From Salinibacterium sp. UTAS2018 (GTDB lineage: Bacteria; Actinomycetota; Actinomycetes; Actinomycetales; Microbacteriaceae): DNA of 64,000 nt. The stretch is from assembly GCF_004118935.1 (NCBI RefSeq), contig NZ_CP035375.1:2294001-2358000 (forward strand), given 5' to 3'. This document shows, one piece after another, positions 1 through 9,089 of this stretch. The position numbers and the translations under genes were made by a program. The notes beneath the pieces are model-generated. The model worked only from the letters and a program-made list of their open reading frames with translations, did no database searches and had not been told where the DNA came from. The number at the start of each line of letters is the position of its first letter. Position 1 is the stretch's first letter.

Positions 1-623
1 TGCTGTTCTTCTATGACACCGAAAACGAGGCTCGCACCACGGCAGACGTCGATGCTGCATTGGAAACCACGGTTCCCGACGGCTTCCGCGTACTCGAGTC
101 GTCGCCCGCCGAGGACAAGGACGCGTACGTCGTCACTCAAGAGCTCGCTGACGCCGAGGGTCTGGCCTCCATCGGAGACCTGAAGAAGATCGAACCGTTT
201 AGCCTCGGTGCTAGCCCGCAGATCGCGGAACTTCCGTACGGCATCCCTGGACTCGAAGAGTTCTACGGCCTCAAGGACATCACGTTCGTTCCGATCGAAG
301 ACTTCGGCGGCCCCGACACTGTGAAGGCTCTCGTTGACGACGCTGTGCAGGTCGCTGACATCTTCACCACCTCGCCCGACCTCGTCGCCAAGAACCTTCT
401 GGTTCTAGATGACCCCGAGAACCTGATCGCCGCACAAAACATCGTGCCGCTGCTCAACTCGAACATCTACACCGATGAACTCGCTGACGTGCTCAACCGT
501 ATTTCGGCCGAGCTCACGACGGACGACCTGATCGCCCTGCGCGATCGTGTCGAAGGAACCGAAAAGGCACAGGCCGCAACGGCCGCCATGGACTGGTTGA
601 CCGACAAGGGTCTTCTGGGCTAA
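1..623 (+). CDS. Glycine betaine/choline-type ABC transporter substrate-binding protein, 3' part
   Basis: The gene enters from the left edge; the first complete codon is at position 3 and the stop is TAA at 621-623. The visible ~206 residues look like the C-terminal part of the OpuAC/ProX family, which binds osmoprotectants outside the membrane and hands them to an ABC permease. Typical elements are the DKDAYVVTQELA stretch, where the second lobe begins, and the closing helices that contain the LTTDDLIALRDRV segment. The signal peptide and first lobe are outside the window, so the substrate cannot be judged. A strong hairpin follows directly, so this is probably the last gene of its operon. 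The family call is by recognition; the exact ligand is unknown. Confidence 0.82.
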   Translation, partial: LFFYDTENEARTTADVDAALETTVPDGFRVLESSPAEDKDAYVVTQELADAEGLASIGDLKKIEPFSLGASPQIAELPYGIPGLEEFYGLKDITFVPIEDFGGPDTVKALVDDAVQVADIFTTSPDLVAKNLLVLDDPENLIAAQNIVPLLNSNIYTDELADVLNRISAELTTDDLIALRDRVEGTEKAQAATAAMDWLTDKGLLG

Positions 624-636
624 CTGCTTGCTAGTG

Positions 637-670
637 AGGCGCCCCGTGCATCAGCGCGGGGCGCCTTTCT
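637..670 (+). terminator. Rho-independent terminator after the osmoprotectant-binding gene
   Basis: AGGCGCCCCG at 637-646 pairs perfectly with CGGGGCGCCT at 657-666 across a 10-nt loop and is followed by TTTCT. It lies 14 bases after the stop codon. Confidence 0.85.
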
Positions 671-722
671 CTGTGCTGAGGCCTCGCACGTTGCGGACTC
701 ACGCTGCGGTAGCCTCAGTGTC

Positions 723-1910
723 ATGTCTGAGGCCAAGTCGATGAGTTCAGTGGGAAGCGGCGCGGAGTCGCGTCGCGTCGATGTGCTCTCTCCCACGACT
801 TCTCTCGCTCGCGCCATCCTGATTCACGGTCCGATCCAGCGCGGTGAGCTGTTGAAGCGACTGCAGCTGACGCCGCCAACCTTGACGCGGCTGTCCAAGC
901 CTCTGCTCGATAGTGGAGTGATTGTCGAAGCAGGGGAGACGCTGAGCGGGGCTGTGGGCAGGCCAGCCAAACCGCTCGACATTCCCCCGAATCCGCGTCG
1001 CTTCTTGGGCGTCAAACTGACGAGCGAGACCGCCTTCGGCGTCGTGTCAGATCAACGCGCGCGAGCTTTCGCTCGCGCCGATCGCGCGCTTGCTAGCCAC
1101 GATGTGGATGCGGTTATCGACGCGATTGCCAACCTGTTCGATCAACTCAACGACGATGGGGAAAACGCCATCGCTGGCATCGGCGTCACCGTCGGTGGCC
1201 GGGTCATCGACAACCGTGTCGTGGATAACGTGCGCTTCTTGGAGTGGAACTCGGTCGATCTTGGAGGAGCGCTTGAGGCGCGCCTGGGAGTTCCAATCAC
1301 GGTTGAGAATGACCTCATCGCACTCATCGAGGGCGAGCACTGGTTTGGGCTCGGCCGAAGCATGCGCGACTTCGCGGTGATCACGATCGGTGCGGGTGTC
1401 GGTTATGGTCTCGTCTGGGACGACACCGTGATTCGCACAGCGGAGACCGGAATCGAACTGGGCGGTCACTTGCCGCTCGAGCCGGGAGGGCCCCGTTGCT
1501 TCCGCGGCCACGAGGGGTGCGCCACTGCGATGCTCACGGTAGACAGCATCCGAGCACAGGCCCACGAGGCGACCGGTGCGGAGCTGAGCTACGACGAGAT
1601 TCTAGAACGGGCAGCTGCGGGCGACGCCGCTCTACGGGCTGTCGTCAACCGGGCAGCGCGAGCGCTCGGCCGTTTCATCGCGCTGGCAGCCAATCTCGCG
1701 ATGGTTCATGAGGTGTTGTTGGCGGGAGAGGGCACCGGCATTCTGGATGTCGCCCGCGACGAAGTGTTGCGCGTGCTGCACGAAGAACGCGACCCCGATG
1801 CGCATCCGATTTCGCTCGTCGTTGATGAGACAGGGTTTGGAATCTGGGCGAAGGGCGCGGCGGCGGTCGCGATTCAAACGTCGTTCGACCGTTCTATCTC
1901 CGCCCTGTAG
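723..1910 (+). CDS. ROK-family transcriptional regulator
   Basis: A 395-residue protein with a winged helix-turn-helix at about residues 37-65, followed by a sugar-kinase-like ROK domain from about residue 95. The TIGAGVGYGL stretch (221-230) and the cysteine-bearing ELGGH...GHEGC region (245-266) are family landmarks; the latter normally binds zinc. Proteins of this type repress or activate sugar genes and sense a sugar or sugar phosphate. It stands directly before a sugar ABC importer and an alpha-galactosidase on the same strand, so it is the likely local regulator; that is inference from position. No ribosome-binding site is visible. A TAGCCT box at 710-715, seven bases before the ATG, suggests a leaderless transcript. 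Confidence 0.9.
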   Translation: MSEAKSMSSVGSGAESRRVDVLSPTTSLARAILIHGPIQRGELLKRLQLTPPTLTRLSKPLLDSGVIVEAGETLSGAVGRPAKPLDIPPNPRRFLGVKLTSETAFGVVSDQRARAFARADRALASHDVDAVIDAIANLFDQLNDDGENAIAGIGVTVGGRVIDNRVVDNVRFLEWNSVDLGGALEARLGVPITVENDLIALIEGEHWFGLGRSMRDFAVITIGAGVGYGLVWDDTVIRTAETGIELGGHLPLEPGGPRCFRGHEGCATAMLTVDSIRAQAHEATGAELSYDEILERAAAGDAALRAVVNRAARALGRFIALAANLAMVHEVLLAGEGTGILDVARDEVLRVLHEERDPDAHPISLVVDETGFGIWAKGAAAVAIQTSFDRSISAL

Positions 1911-1991
1911 GTTTCGCACGCCGCGTGCGGTGCGCGCCGAGAGGCTAGCGCCCGACCGTTTTGTTGCGCCGAAAAACTTTCACTTTGACCC

Positions 1992-2021
1992 TTGACGCCA
2001 TTACTTCCGTAGTGGAATAAT
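1992..2021 (+). promoter_or_regulatory. Promoter and candidate operator for the galactoside ABC operon
   Basis: TTGACG at 1992-1997 and AATAAT at 2016-2021 are separated by 18 bases, a good -35/-10 pair. The spacer holds an inverted repeat, TTCC (2005-2008) and GGAA (2014-2017) around GTAGT, that overlaps the -10 box. This is where a repressor such as the upstream ROK protein could bind; the link to that protein is inference. Confidence 0.6.
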
Positions 2022-2055
2022 TTAGGCAACGACGACGTTAGGTGGGATTCCGCTC

Positions 2056-2943
2056 ATGGCAGCAAAGGTCAGTAGGGATAATCAGATCGTTCCGGCGATG
2101 CTGTTTCTCATTCCCGCCAGCATCGGATTCTTGGCTTTCTTTCTGTGGCCGACCATTCGCGGCATCTACCTCAGCTTCACGGATTACAACCTGCTGAGGG
2201 ACCCCACGTTCATCGGTTTTCAGAACTACATCGACATTTTCAATGACGCCGTGTTCTGGCGCTCGATGGCCGTCACGTTCCAATACGTCTTCATCAACGT
2301 CGGGCTCCAGACGATCATCGCCTTGGCGTTAGCCGTGCTGATGCACCGCTTCACCCGCTCCATGGTCATCCGCGGTGTCGTGGTTTTGCCATACCTGATC
2401 GCCAACGTCATCGTCGCTCTCGTCTGGTTCTGGCTCGCCGACTACAGCCTCGGTCTCATCAACGCCGTGATCGATGGAATCGGCCTCAACAAAATCGGCT
2501 TCTTTGGTAGCGAGGCGTGGGCGATGCCGACGATCGCATTCGTCAACGTCTGGCGCCACGTCGGGTACACCGCACTGTTGCTCTTCGCGGGTTTGCAAGC
2601 CATTCCTCGTGACGTCTACGAAGCAGCAGAAGTGGATGGCGCCGGTGAGTTCCGAGTGTTCCGAAGCGTCACTCTTCCCCTCCTTCGTCCGATCCTCGCC
2701 TTCGTCTTGGTTGTCACTGTCGTCGGTTCGTTCCAGATCTTCGACACCATCGCCGTCACCACTGGCGGTGGCCCGGTCGACGCAACGCGAGCGATCAACT
2801 TCTACATTTTCGAGCGAGCATTCGAACGGTTCGACTTTGGCTACGCCTCGGCGCTCGCCGTGATTCTGATGATTCTGCTCGCCACGATTGCGCTCATCCA
2901 AAATCGCCTCTTGCGGGCCAACGAGTCAGACATGGAGAGGTAG
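2056..2943 (+). CDS. Sugar ABC transporter permease (MalF/UgpA type)
   Basis: A 295-residue inner-membrane permease with about six hydrophobic segments. The cytoplasmic coupling loop that contacts the ATPase is clear: EAAEVDGAGE begins at about residue 189. It forms the transmembrane channel with the product of the next gene (three bases downstream) and takes substrate from the lipoprotein encoded after that. The chosen ATG follows a purine-rich AGGTGGG stretch at a long spacing; the next in-frame ATG lies well inside the first membrane segment. No ATPase gene accompanies the set, which fits actinobacterial carbohydrate importers that share one MsiK-like ATPase encoded elsewhere. The alpha-galactosidase downstream suggests an alpha-galactoside substrate (inference). 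Confidence 0.92.
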   Translation: MAAKVSRDNQIVPAMLFLIPASIGFLAFFLWPTIRGIYLSFTDYNLLRDPTFIGFQNYIDIFNDAVFWRSMAVTFQYVFINVGLQTIIALALAVLMHRFTRSMVIRGVVVLPYLIANVIVALVWFWLADYSLGLINAVIDGIGLNKIGFFGSEAWAMPTIAFVNVWRHVGYTALLLFAGLQAIPRDVYEAAEVDGAGEFRVFRSVTLPLLRPILAFVLVVTVVGSFQIFDTIAVTTGGGPVDATRAINFYIFERAFERFDFGYASALAVILMILLATIALIQNRLLRANESDMER

Positions 2944-2946
2944 ATC

Positions 2947-3891
2947 ATGTCCACCAGCACACGCACTAAGCGGGTAAAGAAAGTTCGGGCGAGCAGCGCC
3001 GAAGATCCCGCCATGGCTAAATCACCGGTGTCGAAGTTCTTCGGCCGGCTGGCTCTCGCGATTGTCGTGATCATCACGCTGTTCCCGATTTACTGGATGG
3101 TGCGTACGGCCTTCAGCGACAACCGGGCGATGTTCGGTGAACCTCTCTCGCTGCTGCCGGTCGACTTCACCCTGGGGCCGATCGAGCGAGTTCTCGGGCT
3201 GGCGACCCCGGAGGAAGCTATCGCCGAGGGCGGCTCGGGAGCATCGATCAATTTCGGTCTCTACATGCTGAACTCGATCATCACGGCCACCCTCATCACG
3301 GTGTTCCAGATCGCGTTTAGCGCCATGGCGGCCTACGCCTTCGCACTGCTCAAGTGGAAGGGGCGCGATGCGGTCTTCAACCTCTTCTTGATCGCGTTGA
3401 TGGTTCCCGTCATCTTCACGATCCTGCCCAACTTCGTGCTGATTAAAGAGTTGGGGTTGCTCAACACAATCATCGGCATCGCTCTGCCCGCGATGTTCAT
3501 GACGCCATTCGCAATCTTCTTCCTTCGACAGTTCTTCTTCGGCGTAAACCTCAGCATCATTGAGGCGGCAGTGATCGACGGTGCAAGCCAGTGGCGCATC
3601 TTCAGCCGTATCGCCGTGCCCTTGGTCTGGCCGCAGATCATTACGTTGGCGCTGTTGCAGTTCATCTTCTACTGGAACGACTACCTATGGCCGCTCCTCG
3701 TCGGTACCACCGAGGAGTCGAAGCTGATCACCGTCGGCCTCGGAATCTTCCGCTCCCAGACTCCCGCGGGAAACCCCGACTGGGCGGGCCTCATGGCCGG
3801 CGCACTGCTCGCGGCGATCCCCATCTTCGCTCTGATCCTGATCTTCGGTAAGCAGATCGTCGGATCCATCCAATCGTCGGGCGTGAAGTAG
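2947..3891 (+). CDS. Sugar ABC transporter permease (MalG/UgpE type)
   Basis: A 314-residue partner permease. A basic N-terminal tail of about 30 residues precedes the first membrane segment (about 33-55). The EAA coupling loop reads EAAVIDGASQW from about residue 206. A segment of about 50 residues between the first and second membrane helices (60-105) is predicted to lie outside the cell, as in other MalG-type subunits. It starts three bases after the first permease gene and is followed by the substrate-binding lipoprotein gene, so the three are almost certainly one transcription unit. Confidence 0.92.
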   Translation: MSTSTRTKRVKKVRASSAEDPAMAKSPVSKFFGRLALAIVVIITLFPIYWMVRTAFSDNRAMFGEPLSLLPVDFTLGPIERVLGLATPEEAIAEGGSGASINFGLYMLNSIITATLITVFQIAFSAMAAYAFALLKWKGRDAVFNLFLIALMVPVIFTILPNFVLIKELGLLNTIIGIALPAMFMTPFAIFFLRQFFFGVNLSIIEAAVIDGASQWRIFSRIAVPLVWPQIITLALLQFIFYWNDYLWPLLVGTTEESKLITVGLGIFRSQTPAGNPDWAGLMAGALLAAIPIFALILIFGKQIVGSIQSSGVK

Positions 3892-3987
3892 CCGACAACA
3901 CCACCATTATTTCGCTCCGCACTGAGCGATCATCCAACCGAATCAGCATTGCCGCTGAGCGGTTGACCCCAAGAGAAAGAGAAAGCA

Positions 3988-5337
3988 ATGACGAAAGCAC
4001 TGGCGGGAATCGCTGTACTTGCAGCGGTGCCCCTTGTCTTGGCCGGTTGTTCCGCTGGTTCAACTGACGCAGATGGCCCTGTAGAAATCAAGTACAGCCT
4101 CTGGGATGCCAACCAAATGCCCGCGTACCAGCAGTGTGCTGATGACTTCCACGCGGCAAACCCGGACATCACGATCTCGATCGACCAGTCAGGGTGGGAA
4201 GATTACTGGCAGAAAATCAACACCGGTCTCGTTTCTGGAAACAGCGCCGACGTCTTCACGAGCCACTTGGCGTACTACCCCGAGTTCGTGCTCAACGATC
4301 AGATCCTTCCCCTCGACGACTACATCGCAGCCGATGGCGTCGACACCTCGATTTACCAAGACGGACTCGTCGACCTGTGGAAGAGCCCCGAGGGAGTTCA
4401 GTACGGACTACCCAAGGACTTCGACACGATCGCGCTCTTTTACAACCAGCAGCTGACGGATGCCGCGGGAGTCACAGCAGAGCAGCTCGGCTCGCTTAAT
4501 TGGAACCCGAAAGACGGCGGAACCTACGAAGACGTCATCGCCCACCTGACCGTTGACAAAAACGGTGTGCGCGGTGATGAAGCTGGCTTCGACAAGAACA
4601 ATGTGAAGACCTATGGCATTTGGTTTGAAGCCTCCAATGCCGGCGCCCTTGGCGATGGTCAAACACAATGGAGCTACCTCGCGGCAGCGAACGGTTGGGA
4701 AGCAACCGATGGCCCTTGGGGCAGCTCATACAACTTCGACGCTCCTGAATTTCAGGACACTATTACGTGGTGGCACTCGCTCATCGAAAAGGGCTACATG
4801 CCTTCCCTCGCAGCTCAGACCGGTATTTCCTGGTCTGATCAACTGACCGCTGGATCAGTAGCGCTGGCAAGCAATGGCTCATGGATGACCGGATACGTGT
4901 TCGGTGCAACAACTGACTCCTTCACTCCAGCAGTTGCGCCAACACCGACCGGTCCGACGGGCGAGCGTGCGTCGATGTTCAATGGACTAGCTGACAACAT
5001 TTGGGCTGGTACGAAGCATCCTGAAGAAGCGTGGGAGTGGGTCAAGTACATGGGCTCGCTCGAGTGCCAGTCGGTAGTAGCCGATGCTGCAGTCGTATTC
5101 CCCGCGATTCCCGAAGCGACGGATGCCGCCGTTGAGGCCTTCGCCGCCAACGGTGTAGACGTGAGTGCTTTCACGGTTCAGGTAGAGGAGGGAACGACGT
5201 TCCTGTTCCCCATCACCGACCACAAGTCTGACGTCAACGCACTCATGACGCCGGCGATGGAAGCTGTGATGTCGGGCAAGGAGCCTGTCTCGTCGCTGAC
5301 TGCCGTCAATGACAAAGTGAACGCGCTCTTCAAGTAG
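3988..5337 (+). CDS. Sugar-binding lipoprotein of the galactoside ABC importer (family 1 SBP)
   Basis: A 449-residue extracellular solute-binding protein. A short basic start and hydrophobic stretch end in the lipobox LAGC, with the lipidated cysteine at residue 21, so it is anchored outside the membrane. The mature part has the SBP_bac_1 layout, with the YSLWDANQ strand early and the WEWVKYMGS helix late. The start is fixed by an AGAGAAAGAGAAAG purine run just upstream. It delivers substrate to the two permeases before it. The substrate is inferred to be an alpha-galactoside such as melibiose or raffinose because the next gene is a GH36 enzyme; a different oligosaccharide is possible. Confidence 0.92.
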   Translation: MTKALAGIAVLAAVPLVLAGCSAGSTDADGPVEIKYSLWDANQMPAYQQCADDFHAANPDITISIDQSGWEDYWQKINTGLVSGNSADVFTSHLAYYPEFVLNDQILPLDDYIAADGVDTSIYQDGLVDLWKSPEGVQYGLPKDFDTIALFYNQQLTDAAGVTAEQLGSLNWNPKDGGTYEDVIAHLTVDKNGVRGDEAGFDKNNVKTYGIWFEASNAGALGDGQTQWSYLAAANGWEATDGPWGSSYNFDAPEFQDTITWWHSLIEKGYMPSLAAQTGISWSDQLTAGSVALASNGSWMTGYVFGATTDSFTPAVAPTPTGPTGERASMFNGLADNIWAGTKHPEEAWEWVKYMGSLECQSVVADAAVVFPAIPEATDAAVEAFAANGVDVSAFTVQVEEGTTFLFPITDHKSDVNALMTPAMEAVMSGKEPVSSLTAVNDKVNALFK

Positions 5338-5351
5338 CACCCGCTGTAACC

Positions 5352-5389
5352 AGGTGGCCATCCGTAACCCCGTACGCGGGTGGCCACCT
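5352..5389 (+). other. Intercistronic hairpin between binding protein and alpha-galactosidase
   Basis: AGGTGGCCA at 5352-5360 pairs with TGGCCACCT at 5381-5389. There is no T run afterwards, so it is more likely an mRNA-stabilising or partial attenuating hairpin than a full terminator. Such structures often let a binding-protein gene be expressed above its downstream neighbours. Confidence 0.55.
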
Positions 5390-5423
5390 CTTCTGGGCTC
5401 TAGCCCGCCGAAAGTGAAAAATT

Positions 5424-7538
5424 ATGACCGCGCAGAACCTTCACCACCTCAGCGCAGCGGGGGCTACCCTCGTGATCGACACCTCGAGCGGAACGCCGCA
5501 CATCATCCACTGGGGTGACGACTGGGGTCAGCACACGCTCGACGATCTGGCGGTACTGCACGCCGAGACTGCCGTCGCACCCAACGGCGACGTGAGTGCG
5601 CCGACCGGGCTGTGGCGCGAGAATGCACGGGGTTTCTATGGTCGCCCCGCGGTGAGCGCGCACCGGGCCGGAGCCGACTGGACTCAGCGTTTCGACCTGA
5701 CGTCGGCCAGCGCATCCGAAACCGTCTTGAGCTTTGAAGCCGAGGATGCCGCAGCCGGAATACGAGTCTCGCGCTCGTTCACGATCACCGCTTCGGGAGT
5801 GCTGCTGATCGATTCGACGATCACCAACGTGGGCGCGGCCGGGCTTCAGGTCGACGAGTTCGCGACCTGGATGCCGCTGCCAGACGCAGCAACAGAGTCG
5901 ATCGACTTCAGTGGACGCTGGGTCAACGAGCGTCAAATGTTTCGCCGGGAGATTCAGCCCGGACTGTGGAGCCGTGAGATTCGGGAAGGCCGCACGAGCC
6001 ATGACTCTACGATCATGGAGTTCGCGACCACGCCGGGAGCCACGTTCCAGAACGGTTCGATATGGGGTCTCGGGCTGCTGTGGAGCGGCAATTCGCGTCA
6101 CATGGTCGAGCGCACCGCCACCGGTCAGACCGAGATGGGTGCCGCCGAACTGCTACTGGCTGGCGAAATGATTCTTGACTCCGGAGCCAGCTATCAAGCC
6201 CCCACTGTGGTCGCCGCTTTCTCTTCCGGCGGCTTCGACGGCGTCTCTCACCGCGTTCACGAATGGCTGCGGGCACGCCCTGGTCACAAGGGGGCGGCAA
6301 CTCCCCGGCCCCTCACCCTCAACGTGTGGGAGGCGGTTTACTTCGACCACAGCTTCGACAAACTCAGCGCCCTCGTGGATGCCGCAGCCGAGGTCGGCGT
6401 CGAACGTTTCGTTCTCGACGATGGGTGGTTTTCCGGGCGCCGCGACGACACCGCCGGACTGGGCGATTGGGTGATCGACTCGGCGGTGTGGCCCGAGGGT
6501 TTGACTCCGCTCATCGACCGCGTCACGGCGGTCGGCATGCAGTTCGGTCTCTGGTTCGAAGGCGAGATGGTGAACGCCGACTCTGACCTGTACCGCGCGC
6601 ATCCGGAGTGGATTTTTGGTGCCGACGGCCGCATCCCGGCTGAGGTGCGCAACCAGCAGGTGCTCGACCTGACTCATCCCGGCGCCTACGCGCATGTTCT
6701 CGGGCAAGTGGATGCGGTGCTGAGCGCCAACGCGATCTCGTACATTAAGTGGGATCACAATCGCCCGCTGGTCGAGCCTTCGCACCTCGGTCACGCCGCC
6801 GTGCATGAACAGACACTCGCGATCTATCGCTTGTTCGATGAGATCAAGCAGCGGCATCCGCACGTCGAGATTGAGTCGTGTGCGTCGGGCGGGGCACGTA
6901 TCGACTTGGGCATGGCGCAGCACGCCGATCGTTTCTGGGCATCCGACTGCAATGACGCGCTTGAACGTGAACGCATTCAGCGCAACACGATGTTCGCGAT
7001 TCCGCCGGAGATGCTCGGCACCCACATTGGCCCGACGCGGTCGCACACCACGGGGCGAGTGCACACGCTGCAGTTCCGGGCCGCCATCGCGCTGTTCGGG
7101 CATGCCGGTATTGAGTGGGATATCACCGAGTGCACGCCAGAGGAACGCACCCAGCTGGCCTCGTGGGCGCAGTACTACAAGGACAACCGCGCGCTGCTGC
7201 ATAGCGGCCGCGTGGTTCGACAGGGTGACGACGATGCTCCCGTTCATGTCATGGGCGTCGTTGCCTCGTCTCAGGATGCGGCGATTTACAGTTACGTTCA
7301 ATTGCGTGACATTGGGTCCAGTATCCCTGCCCGCATTCGGTTGTCAGGTCTTGACCCGGATGCGCGCTACAGCGTGAGGCTCGTCGAGCCCGCTGGTGCG
7401 GCGCCGCCGTCCGCTCGCTCGATCCCGCAGTGGTGCGCGGGGGCTGAGGTGAGCGGACGGGCGCTGGCAGAAATGGGGCTCCTGGCGCCGATCCTGTTCC
7501 CCGAGAGCGCAGTCATCATCGAGACCAGAAGGCTGTGA
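5424..7538 (+). CDS. Alpha-galactosidase, glycoside hydrolase family 36
   Basis: A 704-residue enzyme that removes terminal alpha-linked galactose. It has the GH36 order: an N-terminal beta-sandwich (about 1-290), a (beta/alpha)8 barrel (about 300-620) and a small C-terminal domain. In the barrel are LDDGWF (331-336), IKWDHNR with the expected nucleophile Asp444, ESCASGGARID (about 484-494) and WASDCND with the expected acid/base Asp508. There is no signal peptide, so it acts in the cytoplasm on imported sugar, which fits the ABC importer just upstream. Full length for the family. Activity on alpha-galactosides is strongly supported; the preferred chain length is not. Confidence 0.95.
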   Translation: MTAQNLHHLSAAGATLVIDTSSGTPHIIHWGDDWGQHTLDDLAVLHAETAVAPNGDVSAPTGLWRENARGFYGRPAVSAHRAGADWTQRFDLTSASASETVLSFEAEDAAAGIRVSRSFTITASGVLLIDSTITNVGAAGLQVDEFATWMPLPDAATESIDFSGRWVNERQMFRREIQPGLWSREIREGRTSHDSTIMEFATTPGATFQNGSIWGLGLLWSGNSRHMVERTATGQTEMGAAELLLAGEMILDSGASYQAPTVVAAFSSGGFDGVSHRVHEWLRARPGHKGAATPRPLTLNVWEAVYFDHSFDKLSALVDAAAEVGVERFVLDDGWFSGRRDDTAGLGDWVIDSAVWPEGLTPLIDRVTAVGMQFGLWFEGEMVNADSDLYRAHPEWIFGADGRIPAEVRNQQVLDLTHPGAYAHVLGQVDAVLSANAISYIKWDHNRPLVEPSHLGHAAVHEQTLAIYRLFDEIKQRHPHVEIESCASGGARIDLGMAQHADRFWASDCNDALERERIQRNTMFAIPPEMLGTHIGPTRSHTTGRVHTLQFRAAIALFGHAGIEWDITECTPEERTQLASWAQYYKDNRALLHSGRVVRQGDDDAPVHVMGVVASSQDAAIYSYVQLRDIGSSIPARIRLSGLDPDARYSVRLVEPAGAAPPSARSIPQWCAGAEVSGRALAEMGLLAPILFPESAVIIETRRL

Positions 7539-7589
7539 CCGCGGCGGTGTTCTCGGCGCACTGATCGTGCGCGCAGTATTATCGCGGTA

Positions 7590-8339
7590 ATGACTACTTT
7601 CTCTCGCCGAGGGCTGCACGGGCACGTTGTTGACGTGCTCGGCCGCCGCATCATGCGGGGCGAACTCGCTTCGGGAGACATCATCGATCCGGATGCGCTG
7701 CTCGCCGAGTTTCAGGTCAGCCGCACCGTCATCCGCGAAGCGATCAAGGTTCTTACAACCAAGGGGCTCGTGGATGCGCGGCCACGCCTCGGCACCTATG
7801 TCACCCCGCGTGAGCGCTGGCAGCTTCTCGATAGCGACGTCATGACCTGGCGGTCTGAGGGCGTGCCCGACCCGCTGCTGGTGCTGGAGCTCAGCGAAGT
7901 GCGCCAGGTGCTGGAGCCCGCCGCCGCCCGTCTCGCTGCCGTTCGCCGCAGCGATGAGCAGTGCGCCGAGATCGAAGCCGCGATGGTCGACCTCGCGGCA
8001 ACGTTCGAGAACACCGAGGTCGCCTCTCATGTGAAGGCCGACTTGGCTTTTCATCGGGCCATCTTGGCGGCATCCGGCAATGAACTTCTGGCCCGCTTTG
8101 AAGTGGTGCTCGAGCCAGCGCTTCACGCCCGCGATGAGCTCGCGTTTGCGCACGAAACCACCACCCAGTTCTTGGATGAGCATCGGGCTGTTGTCACCGC
8201 GATCCTGGCCCGCGACGCCGAGGCCGCCGGCACCGCGATGAAGATTCTCATGGATCAGTCGAACCGCGACTCCGAAACTATTGTGAGCAAAGACGCGGCC
8301 GGGGCAGAACTCGTCTCGAACCGAAAGCCGGCGCTCTAA
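7590..8339 (+). CDS. GntR/FadR-family regulator, DgoR-like
   Basis: A 249-residue protein with a GntR winged helix (about 10-75, including SRTVIREAIKVL) and a C-terminal all-helical FCD ligand domain (about 90-230). The WQLLDSDVMTW stretch and the EVRQVLEPAAARLAA helix resemble E. coli DgoR, the galactonate repressor, by recall. The next-but-one gene is a D-galactonate dehydratase, so galactonate control is a sensible inference. TATTAT at 7577-7582 lies seven bases before the ATG and no ribosome-binding site is visible, so the message is probably leaderless. The stop overlaps the start of the SDR gene by one base (TAATG). Confidence 0.85.
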   Translation: MTTFSRRGLHGHVVDVLGRRIMRGELASGDIIDPDALLAEFQVSRTVIREAIKVLTTKGLVDARPRLGTYVTPRERWQLLDSDVMTWRSEGVPDPLLVLELSEVRQVLEPAAARLAAVRRSDEQCAEIEAAMVDLAATFENTEVASHVKADLAFHRAILAASGNELLARFEVVLEPALHARDELAFAHETTTQFLDEHRAVVTAILARDAEAAGTAMKILMDQSNRDSETIVSKDAAGAELVSNRKPAL

Positions 8340-9079
8340 TGGCCGCCCGCACCGTACTCATCACCGGCGCCGGCAACGGCATTGGTGCTGCTGCCGCGCG
8401 ACTCTTCGCTGTCTCCGGAGACGACGTCGTTGTCACTGATATTGATGCGGATGCCGCTGCCGCGGTCGCCGCCGAGATCGTCGCGTCCGGCGGCGCTGCG
8501 ACCGCGCATCGCCTCGACGTCGCGGACTCTGAGCAGTGGCAACAGCTCTCGCTTGAGCTGCGCTCCACGAATCGTCCGCCCGCGGTCATTGTGAATAACG
8601 CGTTCTTTCAAGTGACCGGCATCGCGCATGAACAGAGCGAAGATATCTGGAACAAGCAGCTCTCGGTGACCCTGTCATCCGCCTACCGCGCCATGCGCAC
8701 TTTCCATGACACTCTCACGGCCGCCCGCGGCAGCATGGTGAATGTGTCGAGCGTGCACGGGGTGCTGTCCTGGGCCGAGCAGCCTGCCTACGATGCGGCG
8801 AAGGGCGGACTCATTTCGCTCACGCGCCAGCTGTCGGTGGACTACGCCCCACACGTGCGCGTGAATGTCGTGCTTCCCGGTGCGATCGAGACGCGGCAGT
8901 GGGATCACCAGGGGGCCGAAGCGCACGAGGTGGCGCAACGGCAAGCCACCCTGCGGCGGCTGGGTAAGCCTGAAGAAGTTGCGTCGGTCATCCAGTTCTT
9001 AGCCGGCGATGGAGCCTCGTACATCACAGGCGCGTCGCTCGTGGTCGACGGCGGTATGACGACCACACTCGGCGCTTAG
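8339..9079 (+). CDS. SDR-family NAD(P)-dependent dehydrogenase, possible galactose dehydrogenase
   Basis: A 246-residue classical short-chain dehydrogenase. It shows the nucleotide-binding TGAGNGIG (about 9-16), VNNA, the catalytic serine in NVSSVHG, the YDAAK active-site Tyr/Lys pair, and the closing VDGGMTTTLGA. It is translationally coupled to the GntR regulator. Between a galactoside-uptake operon and galactonate dehydratase the expected missing step is oxidation of galactose to galactonolactone, which SDR enzymes can do. That substrate is inference; a later step on the keto-acid is also possible. Confidence 0.85.
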   Translation: MAARTVLITGAGNGIGAAAARLFAVSGDDVVVTDIDADAAAAVAAEIVASGGAATAHRLDVADSEQWQQLSLELRSTNRPPAVIVNNAFFQVTGIAHEQSEDIWNKQLSVTLSSAYRAMRTFHDTLTAARGSMVNVSSVHGVLSWAEQPAYDAAKGGLISLTRQLSVDYAPHVRVNVVLPGAIETRQWDHQGAEAHEVAQRQATLRRLGKPEEVASVIQFLAGDGASYITGASLVVDGGMTTTLGA

Positions 9080-9089
9080 TCAGACGCGA

